Assembly: GCF_000239695.1 (NCBI RefSeq)
Contig: NZ_JH470338.1
Span: 989,327-1,053,326 of the forward strand
Origin: Actinomyces graevenitzii C83
Lineage (GTDB): Bacteria > Actinomycetota > Actinomycetes > Actinomycetales > Actinomycetaceae
Length of the DNA: 64,000 nucleotides
Direction of reading: 5' to 3'
The notes beneath the pieces are model-generated. The model did not search any database. It was not told where the DNA came from and saw only the letters and a list, made by a program, of their open reading frames with translations. Shown here piece by piece: positions 34,145-42,380 of this stretch (its first letter is position 1; the number at the start of each line of letters is the position of its first letter). A program made the translations under genes and the position numbers.

Positions 34145-34996
34145 TTAGGACGCAAAGCGGGTTTTTAAAACGTCTCCGGCCTGCACTTCTACCTCTCCAC
34201 TGGGGGTGGAAATAACCAATTGTGGACGAATATCTGTGGCGATGCCAGCGACGACGTCGTCCCCCTCCCCTACCTGCACCTGCTGCCCTAAGGTCAGACA
34301 ACCCTGGCAAATTCGCCTGTGTAGCACCGGCGGCAGGGAAGTAACCTTGGCCGGGCCCTCACCGTTTACCCCCAGCTCACGTAGCGCAAAATCAATGGTG
34401 GTGCCTAGTTCTAGCACTAGCGCTGGGATTTTAACGTTAGCCCCAGCTAGCGCCAACGAACCGGCCCAATCAACCGGCAGTTGCTCGCGGCTTTGGGCTA
34501 CATTAATGCCCACGCCAGCAATTACCGCATAGCTGCCATTAGGGTTGGCCACTAGCTCGCATAGCACCCCGCAGACTTTGCGGGCTTGACCCCAGCCGGG
34601 CACCTCCTCTAGCTCAATTCCTGAGTCTGGACGGGGCTGAATTAGCACGTCATTGGGCCATTTGGTGCCCACCTGCCACAGATTTGTGTCTAGATAGCTG
34701 GCTAGTAGTTTCGCTACCGCGTCGCCAATGATTAGCGGCAGCCAACCTAGTAGCTGCTCGTTTAGGCCGGGATAAAGCACGGTTGATACCAGTAGGGCGC
34801 CGCGTTCGGGGGTCACCCAGCTGCGTCCGCCGCGTCCGCGCCCGGCGGTTTGGCTAATGGCTCGCAGCGCCGATAGGTGAGGCCAGCGGCTGGGGGCGTC
34901 TAACCGCAGCAGCCCGCTTGGGGTGGTTAGTTGTGAGTAAAGATAGGTTTGAGTGGAATCAATTTTTTCTACGACGGTTAAACGGCTAAATCCCAT
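34145..34996 (-). CDS. birA: Biotin--[acetyl-CoA carboxylase] ligase, group I
   Basis: 283 residues. SQTAGRGRGGRSWVTPERGALLVSTV is the biotinoyl-AMP loop and TKWPNDVL the catalytic-lysine segment; VCGVLCEL and AGVGINV complete the active site. There is no N-terminal DNA-binding domain, so it is a ligase and not a biotin repressor. It attaches biotin to carboxyl-carrier proteins. It diverges from maf over 56 nt. bioY lies 15 kb away. Confidence 0.92.
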   Translation of the reverse strand: MGFSRLTVVEKIDSTQTYLYSQLTTPSGLLRLDAPSRWPHLSALRAISQTAGRGRGGRSWVTPERGALLVSTVLYPGLNEQLLGWLPLIIGDAVAKLLASYLDTNLWQVGTKWPNDVLIQPRPDSGIELEEVPGWGQARKVCGVLCELVANPNGSYAVIAGVGINVAQSREQLPVDWAGSLALAGANVKIPALVLELGTTIDFALRELGVNGEGPAKVTSLPPVLHRRICQGCLTLGQQVQVGEGDDVVAGIATDIRPQLVISTPSGEVEVQAGDVLKTRFAS

Positions 34997-35040
34997 GCGT
35001 CAAGCTTCCCACATCTGCGTCTTTGCGCGTTAACTAGGGA

Positions 35041-35046
35041 TAATCT
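35041..35046 (+). promoter_or_regulatory. -10 element TAATCT before maf
   Basis: TAATCT, aggccc, then ATG 35053. Leaderless spacing of 6 nt. Confidence 0.5.
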
Positions 35047-35052
35047 AGGCCC

Positions 35053-35700
35053 ATGATTGTGCTTGCTTCTAAATCTTCAGGTCGTTTAGCTACCCTACGA
35101 GCTGCCGGCATTGAGCCGCAGGTGGCTGTGTCTGAGGTGGATGAGCGCGCCGTTGAGCAGCAGGTGCGTAGCGCCCAGCCTGATTGTGGGCCGCAGGTGG
35201 TGGTGCAGGCTTTGGCTTTAGCTAAGGCGCAGGCGGTGGCGCACCAGCTTGGCCGTAGTGGGCTTGCTGGCTGGCGTTATGTGGTGGGCTGCGATTCTAT
35301 GCTGCTTATTGACGGCCAGTTGGTGGGTAAGCCTGCTAGTGCCGACGACGCCGTCGAGCGCTGGCGTTCTATGCGTGGCCGTAGTGCCACGCTATTTACT
35401 GGTCACGCGGTTATTGCGTTAAGCCCCACCAAGGGCTACAGCCCTGATAGCCCCCAGGCGCAGGGGGTTTCGCGTGCGGTAATTAATTTTGCCGAGGTGA
35501 GCGATAAGGAAATAGCGGCTTATGTGGCCAGCGGTGAGCCCATGTACTGTGCGGGCGCCTTCACGATTGATGGCCTGGGTGGGGCTTTTATCGAATCTAT
35601 TGAAGGCGACCCGCACGGAGTAGTGGGTCTGTCACTGCCCTTGCTGCGCAGGCTATTGGCCCAGCTGGGCGTGACCTGGACTGACCTGTGGCAGAGCTAA
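35053..35700 (+). CDS. maf: Maf-like nucleoside triphosphate pyrophosphatase
   Basis: 215 residues. The N-terminal MIVLASKSSGRLATLRAAG is the Maf nucleotide-binding loop, GCDSMLLIDGQLVGKP holds the metal and catalytic acidic residues, and YCAGAFTIDGLGGAFIESIEGD is the conserved C-terminal block. Maf proteins hydrolyse non-canonical or specific nucleoside triphosphates and have been linked to septum arrest. It ends 3 nt before a convergent lipoprotein gene, with no terminator visible. Confidence 0.88.
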   Translation: MIVLASKSSGRLATLRAAGIEPQVAVSEVDERAVEQQVRSAQPDCGPQVVVQALALAKAQAVAHQLGRSGLAGWRYVVGCDSMLLIDGQLVGKPASADDAVERWRSMRGRSATLFTGHAVIALSPTKGYSPDSPQAQGVSRAVINFAEVSDKEIAAYVASGEPMYCAGAFTIDGLGGAFIESIEGDPHGVVGLSLPLLRRLLAQLGVTWTDLWQS

Positions 35701-35703
35701 GGG

Positions 35704-36207
35704 CTAGAGACCGCAGCTAAGTCCTTGACGTATGCGCCAGATCTTATCTTTGTAGATGAGATACTGTTCGTACGTTGCCGTTGACGAGGGATTTGGCGTA
35801 AATGGATGGCAAGCACTAGGTGTGGAGCCGTCTACAGCGAATGCCTCTAGTAGGTATTTACGCTGCTGAGATAAACCTGACCAGAAACTTATGCCGTTAG
35901 GGCCAGCACCACGTTCACAAATCCAGAAATTTCCCTTGACTGTGGCCATGTCACTGACCTTGAAGTCGGGTGCTTTATCAGCGTGCTCATTACACCATTT
36001 AGCCTTAGCTTCATGGTCTTCACGCGTGTCCCGATAGTACGGGTCTTGGTCACCCAGAGAGGGGTTAGCTGTTCGGGGAGCGGAAGTGCTAATATCACTG
36101 GATTTATTACCTGCTTGGGCGTTCTCTTTAGTGCTTGAACCGCACCCAGAGGTAATCACTAATACGCCAATAATCATCCAGATAATGGCTACTGGCCTGC
36201 TACCCAT
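35704..36207 (-). CDS. Small lipoprotein of unknown function
   Basis: 167 residues. A hydrophobic signal (IIWMIIGVLVITSGC) ends in a lipobox with cysteine at about residue 22, then a Ser/Asn-rich linker. The mature part has scattered cysteines (KWCNEHAD, FWICERG, SACHPF, GLSCGL) that could form two disulfides outside the cell. AAGGG precedes ATG 36207. I do not recognise the family. It lies 68 nt after another exported protein gene on the same strand. Confidence 0.65.
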   Translation of the reverse strand: MGSRPVAIIWMIIGVLVITSGCGSSTKENAQAGNKSSDISTSAPRTANPSLGDQDPYYRDTREDHEAKAKWCNEHADKAPDFKVSDMATVKGNFWICERGAGPNGISFWSGLSQQRKYLLEAFAVDGSTPSACHPFTPNPSSTATYEQYLIYKDKIWRIRQGLSCGL

Positions 36208-36275
36208 TTTCTAACCCTTCTAGAGAGTAATTACGCTAGATAATCGACAACTGCCAGTACGTTACCGGGATAGTA

Positions 36276-36860
36276 CTAACGCAGCGGGGTGATTACTTCG
36301 CCAGACTTGAAAGTTAGCTTCACACCTAGCGTGGCGCTATCGAGAGGCATGGGCTCACCCTTAGCTAGGTAGCTTGGGTCTACATCCACCGTGACACTGT
36401 TGGTTTCCGCAGATAGACCTACACCTAGAACTGGGTTACCCCACAGATTATTCTCAGTGATGTAGTCACTGACCCTTTGAGCGTCAGCTTCAGTCACAGT
36501 GGTGGTCTTAACCCTGATGTGCTGGGGGTACTTTGAGGCCAGAGCTGATAGCTGCTCCATGCCCGGGCCGGCAACGTTACGCACATATACCTCTAGCACC
36601 TGCCTGTCAGAGGTTAGTGAGCTATCGATAATGTTATCGGAATGGTGTTCCCGCAATGGCGTGAAGTCCGCCAGAATTTTGTACATGACCTCGGGCTGTT
36701 CACCACGCCACACCCGGTCTCCGTTTTGGTCGGTTTCTACCACACCAACCTTCGGGCCAGCAAAATCTGGGTTCTCAATCGGCTTTGAACCGAATGTGCC
36801 CATGGCGCTAACGGTTAACACGGCTAGGCCTGCAGCTAAGCAAATGACAGCTTTACGCAT
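36276..36860 (-). CDS. Exported protein of unknown function
   Basis: 194 residues. MRKAVICLAAGLAVLTVSAMG is a signal peptide or anchor. The rest is soluble and acidic, with a repeated-looking beta-alpha pattern (LEVYVRNVAGPGMEQLSAL, ADAQRVSDYITENNLWGNPV). No family recognised. The following lipoprotein gene on the same strand suggests a two-gene exported unit. Confidence 0.6.
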   Translation of the reverse strand: MRKAVICLAAGLAVLTVSAMGTFGSKPIENPDFAGPKVGVVETDQNGDRVWRGEQPEVMYKILADFTPLREHHSDNIIDSSLTSDRQVLEVYVRNVAGPGMEQLSALASKYPQHIRVKTTTVTEADAQRVSDYITENNLWGNPVLGVGLSAETNSVTVDVDPSYLAKGEPMPLDSATLGVKLTFKSGEVITPLR

Positions 36861-36990
36861 GATCAGGGACTTTCAACTAGAGCAGTGAATAAGGAGGGTT
36901 AGGCTCTAACGAGCCATGTACGTGGAGAGGTTTACTAGCCACGGCTAGCCGGGTTTCGGTTTAATTATCTGCCTAATAGCGAGCGTACAT

Positions 36991-37030
36991 AAAAAAACAC
37001 GGCTAGAAGAACAAACGTTCTTCTAGCCGT
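36991..37030 (-). terminator. Rho-independent terminator after the typA-fdxA unit
   Basis: A perfect 14-bp stem ACGGCTAGAAGAAC / GTTCTTCTAGCCGT with a 4-nt loop, followed on the minus strand by seven T after GTG. It ends the fdxA transcript. Confidence 0.88.
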
Positions 37031-37094
37031 TTAGCTAAGTGCACGCATTGGCAGTTGCTAGGTTTTAAACCTGACAAAGCCTTGCGTTAGTGCG

Positions 37095-37424
37095 CTAGTC
37101 CTGATTCTGCGGCGGCAGGGCGGCGATCATCGGGTCGTCATAGTCCTGCACCCCAGCAGCGCGGGCACCGCCGGGAGAGCCTAGGCCCTGTAGCTCAAAG
37201 AAGTCGATGTTAGCGCGGGTATAGTCGGCCCACTCTTCAGGCACATCGTCTTCATAGAAAATAGCTTCAGTCGGGCACACCGGCTCACAGGCACCGCAGT
37301 CAACGCACTCTTCAGCATTGATGTAAAGCGTGCGGGCGCCCTCATAAATGCAGTCCACGGGGCATTCGTCAACGCAGGCGCGGTCCTTAATATCCACGCA
37401 AGGTTGGGCGATGACGTATGTCAT
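37095..37424 (-). CDS. fdxA: 7Fe ferredoxin (3Fe-4S/4Fe-4S)
   Basis: 109 residues, very close in its first 70 to actinobacterial FdxA. Cysteines 9, 17, 21, 25, 40, 43, 46 and 50 supply the two clusters in CVDIKDRACVDECPVDC and CVDCGACEPVC. It carries electrons at low potential in the cytoplasm. Start ATG 37424 follows GAGGAAG. It lies 27 nt after typA and shares its terminator. Confidence 0.95.
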   Translation of the reverse strand: MTYVIAQPCVDIKDRACVDECPVDCIYEGARTLYINAEECVDCGACEPVCPTEAIFYEDDVPEEWADYTRANIDFFELQGLGSPGGARAAGVQDYDDPMIAALPPQNQD

Positions 37425-37451
37425 CTCTTCCTCATTTCCTTAACAGTTGTG

Positions 37452-39362
37452 TTACTTGTTGCGTCGCTGAGTACGGAAGCGCTCTTGGCCATTAAGAATC
37501 ACCTTACGGATACGCACTGCCTCCGGGGTGACCTCTACGCATTCATCATCTGCAGCAAACTCTAGCGCCTCTTCCAAAGTTAGCTTACGCGGCGGAGTCA
37601 AGTTCTCGAAAGTCTCAGCGGTAGACGAGCGCATGTTGGTCTGCTGCTTTTCGCGCACCACGTTAACTTCCATGTCTTCGTTGCGAGGGTTCTCCCCCAC
37701 TACCTGGCCCTCATAGGTTTCCTGAGTAGGCTCAACAAAGAAAGTTCCGCGATCTTGCAGGCGAATCAGGGCATAGGCAGTAACCGCACCGGAGCGGTCA
37801 GAGATCAGCGAGCCGGTGGTGCGGGTCTCAATCACGCCATGCCAAGGCTCATAGCCTTCAGCAATAGAAGAGGCGATACCGGTGCCACGAGTATCGGTTA
37901 GGAACTTAGAGCGGAAGCCAATTAGGCCACGCGCGGGTACCAAAAATTCCATACGCACCCAACCGGCACCGTGGTTGGCCATGGTTTCCATGCGTCCCTT
38001 ACGGGCAGCCATCAGCTGGGTGACTACGCCTAGGTGCTCTTCGGGAACGTCAATGGTCATGCGTTCCATAGGCTCATAGGTCTTACCCTCCACCTGGCGG
38101 GTAACTACCTGGGGCTTACCCACGGTTAGTTCAAAGCCTTCGCGGCGCATCTGCTCCACCAAAATGGCTAGCGCCAGCTCACCACGACCCTGTACCTCCC
38201 AGGCGTCAGGACGCGAGGTGGGTAGTACGCGAATAGAAACGTTACCGATCAGCTCTTTATCCAGGCGGTCTTTAACCTGGCGGGCGGTAACCTTCGCGCC
38301 CTTAACGCGCCCGGCCATAGGTGAGGTGTTAATACCAACGGTCATGGAGATGGCCGGGTCGTCAACCTTAATCAGCGGCAGCGGGCGGGGATCTTCCAGA
38401 TCAACCAGGGACTCACCAATTGTGATGTCTTCAATACCGGCCACGGCCACAATGTCACCGGCGTGAGCTTCCTCAGCAGGCTTACGTTCTAGACCTTCAG
38501 TAATCAGCAGCTCAGAGATACGGGCCTGCTTAATGTCACCCTCGTGGCGAGCCCAGCCCACGCTCTGACCCTTACGCAGGGTGCCGTTGTGGATACGCAG
38601 CAGGGCTAGACGGCCCAGGAAGGGCGAGGCGTCCAGGTTGGTTACGTGGGCCTGCAGTGGGGCATCCTCGTCATAGCTAGGACCAGGGATACGCTCAATA
38701 ATGGTCTTAAACAGCGGCTCTAGGTTGTCGTTAGCCGGCAGCTGGCCGTCGGCGGGCTGCACAGTGTCAGCGCGGCGAGCCTTAGCGGAGGCGTAGATAA
38801 CCGGCACGTCAAGCACGGCGTCGATGTCAATATCGGGGTTTTCCTCGGCCAAGTCACTGGCTAGTGACAGCAGCAGGTCGGTGCTTTCCTCCACAACCTC
38901 GTCTAGACGCGAGTCAGGGCGGTCCACCTTGTTAACCACCAAAATTACCGGCAGGTTAGCTGCTAGCGCCTTACGTAGCACGAAGCGGGTCTGGGGCAGG
39001 GGGCCTTCAGAGGCGTCCACCAGCAGTACGACGCCGTCGACCATAGACAGCCCGCGCTCGACCTCACCACCAAAGTCGGCGTGACCAGGGGTGTCAATCA
39101 CGTTAATGGTGATGCCATCTTCCATGCCGGCTTCCTTAGCGGCCGGACCACGGTAGTGTACGGCAGTGTTTTTAGCCAGAATGGTGATGCCTTTTTCGCG
39201 CTCAAGCTCGCCTGAGTCCATTACGCGCTCACCGGTGGATTCTTCGGTAGCCCGCGCCCCGAAGGCACCGGCCTCCCACAACATGCCGTCAACCAGAGTG
39301 GTTTTACCGTGGTCAACGTGGGCTACGATTGCGACATTACGCAGATCCTGGCGTACCGTCAT
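37452..39362 (-). CDS. typA: Translational GTPase TypA/BipA
   Basis: 636 residues. The G domain has [15 protein letters not shown] (G1), [11 protein letters not shown] (G2), [12 protein letters not shown] (G3) and [11 protein letters not shown] (G4), followed by elongation-factor-like domains and the BipA-specific C-terminus with [19 protein letters not shown]. It binds ribosomes during stress and in 50S assembly. AGAAG precedes ATG 39362, and a leader with TAGGCT about 40 nt upstream is visible. Confidence 0.95.
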   Translation of the reverse strand: MTVRQDLRNVAIVAHVDHGKTTLVDGMLWEAGAFGARATEESTGERVMDSGELEREKGITILAKNTAVHYRGPAAKEAGMEDGITINVIDTPGHADFGGEVERGLSMVDGVVLLVDASEGPLPQTRFVLRKALAANLPVILVVNKVDRPDSRLDEVVEESTDLLLSLASDLAEENPDIDIDAVLDVPVIYASAKARRADTVQPADGQLPANDNLEPLFKTIIERIPGPSYDEDAPLQAHVTNLDASPFLGRLALLRIHNGTLRKGQSVGWARHEGDIKQARISELLITEGLERKPAEEAHAGDIVAVAGIEDITIGESLVDLEDPRPLPLIKVDDPAISMTVGINTSPMAGRVKGAKVTARQVKDRLDKELIGNVSIRVLPTSRPDAWEVQGRGELALAILVEQMRREGFELTVGKPQVVTRQVEGKTYEPMERMTIDVPEEHLGVVTQLMAARKGRMETMANHGAGWVRMEFLVPARGLIGFRSKFLTDTRGTGIASSIAEGYEPWHGVIETRTTGSLISDRSGAVTAYALIRLQDRGTFFVEPTQETYEGQVVGENPRNEDMEVNVVREKQQTNMRSSTAETFENLTPPRKLTLEEALEFAADDECVEVTPEAVRIRKVILNGQERFRTQRRNK

Positions 39363-39492
39363 GTAAGGCTTCTTCTTTCTAGATACTTCTATATCCTCAC
39401 TAGCCTAACTGCCTGGGCCGCCGGCTTACCGTAATGCAGTAGACATCACTTTTGTGCCACCGGCCACCTGCCCTCTATTGCGCTGCCTTAGT

Positions 39493-39530
39493 CCCCGACG
39501 GCGCCGGATATATTCCCCCGACGGCGCCGG
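39493..39530. repeat. Two copies of a 15-mer in the typA upstream region
   Basis: CCCCGACGGCGCCGG occurs at 39493-39507 and 39516-39530, a 23-bp period. The core CGACGGCGCC recurs across the window. The rest of this 230-bp gap shows no gene. Confidence 0.6.
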
Positions 39531-39592
39531 CTATCGGCAGCCCTGACCTCGGCTATTAGCGCTCCCCTACGCGGCCACCAACTATTAACGGG

Positions 39593-40231
39593 CTATAGCG
39601 CGATAGCAATCACTAGGGCCAGCGCGGCCACCAGAGTGCCAATGATGGTGCCTTTACGCCACTGGTGGCTATAGGAAGGCTTGGGAGGATTGGTTTTTAG
39701 CCCTGAATGCTTTTTTTCTTCATGCAGCTGGGCTTGGTAGGCGTGCAGTAGCTCGATGGCGTTGGCGGCGTCGAGACTGGTGTACTGGGTGGCGCTGCCA
39801 GGCTCTATTAGGCGGGGGTCGACGCCGTGGTGAATGATGCGTTTGGCTTCTTTGGCGCGGTTTTCGGCGATTTGGCGGGCTCCGGCGGCGATTCCGCCTA
39901 CACGCGGGGCAGCGCTGGCCTGCACGCTTGAGTTATCGCTCAGGATTAGTTCCACTCCCCAGCGCCCACTCAGGCGAGTGATTTGGCGCCAGTCGATTAG
40001 GTGGGTGCGCCAGGCGTTTCTAACTACGACGGCGTCCTGGTTAAGTTCCAGCTCCGGCAGCCACCACATCATGGTGATAGCCCAACCTAAAGCTCCCATC
40101 CAGCCAGCTGCCGCTAGTGCTGAAACGGTGGTGTCGCGCCAGGCCACAGCCCCAACAATTACGGCCACCGCGATCCAGGCGACGATAGTGGCTATACGGG
40201 CTCGACGCGAGCGAATAATGACCCTAGGCAT
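39593..40231 (-). CDS. PH domain-containing membrane protein
   Basis: 212 residues. Two close hydrophobic segments (about 13-28 and 38-55) precede a bacterial PH-like domain: LELNQDAVVVRNAWRTHLIDWRQITRLSG is the typical strand set. A polar helix follows, and a last hydrophobic segment (GTIIGTLVAALALVIAIAL) closes the chain. The family is common in actinobacteria and of unknown function. Confidence 0.72.
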   Translation of the reverse strand: MPRVIIRSRRARIATIVAWIAVAVIVGAVAWRDTTVSALAAAGWMGALGWAITMMWWLPELELNQDAVVVRNAWRTHLIDWRQITRLSGRWGVELILSDNSSVQASAAPRVGGIAAGARQIAENRAKEAKRIIHHGVDPRLIEPGSATQYTSLDAANAIELLHAYQAQLHEEKKHSGLKTNPPKPSYSHQWRKGTIIGTLVAALALVIAIAL

Positions 40232-40348
40232 AGCTACATTCTTGCACGTTCAAGCTGCCTTACCGGTGCTAGGCGCTAACAGCATATGCACCCGCTTGGA
40301 GCTTAAAGCCTTTAGACGGGGTTTTAAATTTGCTGACGATAAACGGAA

Positions 40349-40390
40349 TCGGGGCTTGGCACCTCCCCAACAAAAGGTGCCAAGCCCCGA
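40349..40390. terminator. Long-stem hairpin downstream of the first solute-binding protein gene
   Basis: A perfect 16-bp stem TCGGGGCTTGGCACCT / AGGTGCCAAGCCCCGA with a 10-nt loop. It ends the minus-strand transcript of the substrate-binding protein. The T-tract is weak. Confidence 0.7.
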
Positions 40391-40407
40391 CGTTTCAATT
40401 ATCTGGA

Positions 40408-42066
40408 TCAGGCGGTGAAGCCGATGTCCTCAGCGCGGTAGCTAGCCAGGCCTACTGCACCAAAGTTGGCCAGCTTCTTAGGCACAGCGGTCAGCTGCAT
40501 ACGCTCGTAGATCGGGAAGTTCAAGACGTTCTCCCAGATGATCTCGTCAGCCTGGTTGGTCATGGCAACACGCTTCTTGTGGTCAGCCTCAACGGCGATC
40601 TTGTCGATCAGCTCGTTGAGCTCCTTGATGCTCTGACCAGTGAAGTTGGAGTTACCCTTACCGTAGATCTGACCGATGTTCATCATCGGGTAGGGGGTGC
40701 CCTGCCAGGTGAAGGAGGTGATCTCGAAGTTCTTCTTGTTGATGTAGTCCTTGAAGTACTTGGCGGACTCGACGTCCTCCATGACAACCTCCATACCGAT
40801 CTTCTTCAGCTGGCTCTGCAGCAGCTCAGACTCGGTCTTGGTGGTAGGTACGGCGGTGGGACGGGTGTACTTGATGCTCAGCTTCTTGCCGTCCTTGACG
40901 CGGATAGCACCGGGGCTGGGCTCCTTCCAACCAGCGCCATCGAGCAGCTTCTTGGCAGCCTCGACGTCGTGAGACCACTTGGTGGAGTTGTCTACGTAGC
41001 CTTCCTGACTGGGCATGAAGAAGTGGTTACCAAGCAGCACCTTGTTGGCGTCAACCGGCATACCGGCCAGCGAGGACTTGGTGATGGCAGCCCGGTCAGT
41101 GGCACGCATCAGGGCCTGACGTACGGCCTTGTCAGCCAGCACACCGGAGGAGGCGTTCAGGGTGAAGTGACGCCACTGCAGACCAAAGTTCTGACGTACC
41201 TCAGCGTCGGTACGCTGCTGGGCCTGCTTGTAGGTGTTGGCACTGATGATGTAGTCCAGGACGTCGATCTCCTTGTTAGCGAAGGAGGTCGCCTCAGCAG
41301 CACTGTCCAGCACACGGAAGGTCACCTTGTCCAGTAGCGGCTTGTCGCCCCACCACTTCTCATTGGGAACCAGGGTGACTACCTGCTGAGCCTCGTTGTA
41401 GGACTCAATCTTGAAGGGGCCGGCGTACCAGTCGTTGTTGTAGGTCTTGGCCATACCGTTGTTGAAGACCTCGGCGGTGGCCACCTGCTCCTTGGGCAGG
41501 GTACCGGAAATGACGGAGGTCCAGTCCGGGAAGGCAGACTTGAAGTAGAACTTCACCGTGGTGTCGTCAACCTTCTCTACCTTTTCGATCTGGTCGTAGC
41601 CGTCGGTAGAGGCCCACAGGTAGTTCTTATCCTGAGTGCACTTAATGGTGGCAATGAAGTCATCCGGGCTGATCTGGCGCCCGCTGTTCCACTTAGCCTT
41701 GGGGTTGAGCACCATGGTCACGGTGGTCTTGCCGTCCTTGGTTACATCCTCAACCTTGGTGACGAAGTTGGGGTTGGGCTTAGCCTCACCCTTGTCGTCA
41801 TAGTCAAAGAAGCCAGGAGCAACGAAGTTGTAAATGTTCTTAAGGTCTACACCGTTACCGTCAACGGTGGAGTTGTTCCAGTTGGCAACGGGAGTGCCCA
41901 TACCGAAACGCAGGGTACCACCCTGCTTTAGGCTGCCACGCTCAACCTTGTTAATAGCTTTGGCGGCAGTGGCGCCAGATTCGCTTGATCCCGAACACGC
42001 AGCCAGAGTAGCGAGCATTGCAGCAGATGCAGTGCCTGCTAAAAACATCCTCCGGTTAATCATCAT
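40408..42066 (-). CDS. Peptide ABC transporter substrate-binding lipoprotein (family 5)
   Basis: 552 residues. NRRMFLAGTA at the start is a twin-arginine-like signal ending in a lipobox (LAAC near residue 24), then a low-complexity linker. The mature protein is a full DppA/OppA-type binding protein (VANWNNSTVDG, WYAGPFKIESYNEAQQVVTLVPNEKWWGD, and a late IWENVLNFPIYERM). It captures peptides outside the membrane for the Dpp-type transporter upstream. AAGGAG lies 8 nt before ATG 42066. It is a close paralogue of the next gene and uses CTG and AAG codons typical of high expression. Confidence 0.9.
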   Translation of the reverse strand: MMINRRMFLAGTASAAMLATLAACSGSSESGATAAKAINKVERGSLKQGGTLRFGMGTPVANWNNSTVDGNGVDLKNIYNFVAPGFFDYDDKGEAKPNPNFVTKVEDVTKDGKTTVTMVLNPKAKWNSGRQISPDDFIATIKCTQDKNYLWASTDGYDQIEKVEKVDDTTVKFYFKSAFPDWTSVISGTLPKEQVATAEVFNNGMAKTYNNDWYAGPFKIESYNEAQQVVTLVPNEKWWGDKPLLDKVTFRVLDSAAEATSFANKEIDVLDYIISANTYKQAQQRTDAEVRQNFGLQWRHFTLNASSGVLADKAVRQALMRATDRAAITKSSLAGMPVDANKVLLGNHFFMPSQEGYVDNSTKWSHDVEAAKKLLDGAGWKEPSPGAIRVKDGKKLSIKYTRPTAVPTTKTESELLQSQLKKIGMEVVMEDVESAKYFKDYINKKNFEITSFTWQGTPYPMMNIGQIYGKGNSNFTGQSIKELNELIDKIAVEADHKKRVAMTNQADEIIWENVLNFPIYERMQLTAVPKKLANFGAVGLASYRAEDIGFTA

Positions 42067-42093
42067 TTGAACTTCTCCTTGTTGGGTTCCGGC

Positions 42094-42135
42094 GAGTCCC
42101 TAGGAGCGAGCGTACGAATCGCTCGCTGTGGACTC
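42094..42135 (-). promoter_or_regulatory. Stem-loop in the 5' leader of the first binding-protein gene
   Basis: Outer arms GAGTCC / GGACTC (6 bp) enclose inner arms AGCGAGCG / CGCTCGCT (8 bp) with a 7-nt loop. It lies about 30 nt before ATG 42066 and its AAGGAG. It could stabilise the mRNA or control translation. Confidence 0.45.
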
Positions 42136-42324
42136 ACACAGACATGGAAACATATGCACGGGAATTTATACAAGCATTTTCCAAATACTGATACATATTC
42201 GATATTTTGAATATTTTGATAGTTTCACGCATGTTTCGGATTGATTTCTAGAAGTTACACTCAAGAAAATGCTACGAAGTTTACCAGCTCAAAAGACTTC
42301 CGAGAGCGGCCTCACAACAAAGCA

Positions 42325-42362
42325 AAATGCCCGCTGCATGATTACTCATGCAGCGGGCATTT
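42325..42362 (-). terminator. Rho-independent terminator after the second binding-protein gene
   Basis: A perfect 16-bp stem AAATGCCCGCTGCATG / CATGCAGCGGGCATTT with a 6-nt loop, followed on the minus strand by TTGCTTTG. It separates the two binding-protein transcripts. Confidence 0.82.
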
Positions 42363-42380
42363 AAAGGTACTTAAGCCCTA

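Larger units (their letters stand above)
42067..42380. other. 314-bp gap: structured leader and AT-rich promoter region
   Basis: No gene. From right to left on the minus strand it holds the terminator of the second binding-protein gene (42325-42362), an AT-rich stretch with a TATAAA-like box at 42165-42170, and a bulged stem-loop at 42094-42135 just before the ribosome-binding site of the first binding-protein gene. Confidence 0.5.

Noticed and set aside
40330..41337. A 335-codon open frame on the plus strand opposite the first binding-protein gene
   Set aside because: Its translation is Val/Leu/Gly/Asp-rich filler mirroring the codon pattern of the real gene. The opposite strand encodes a complete family 5 binding protein with signal and ribosome-binding site.
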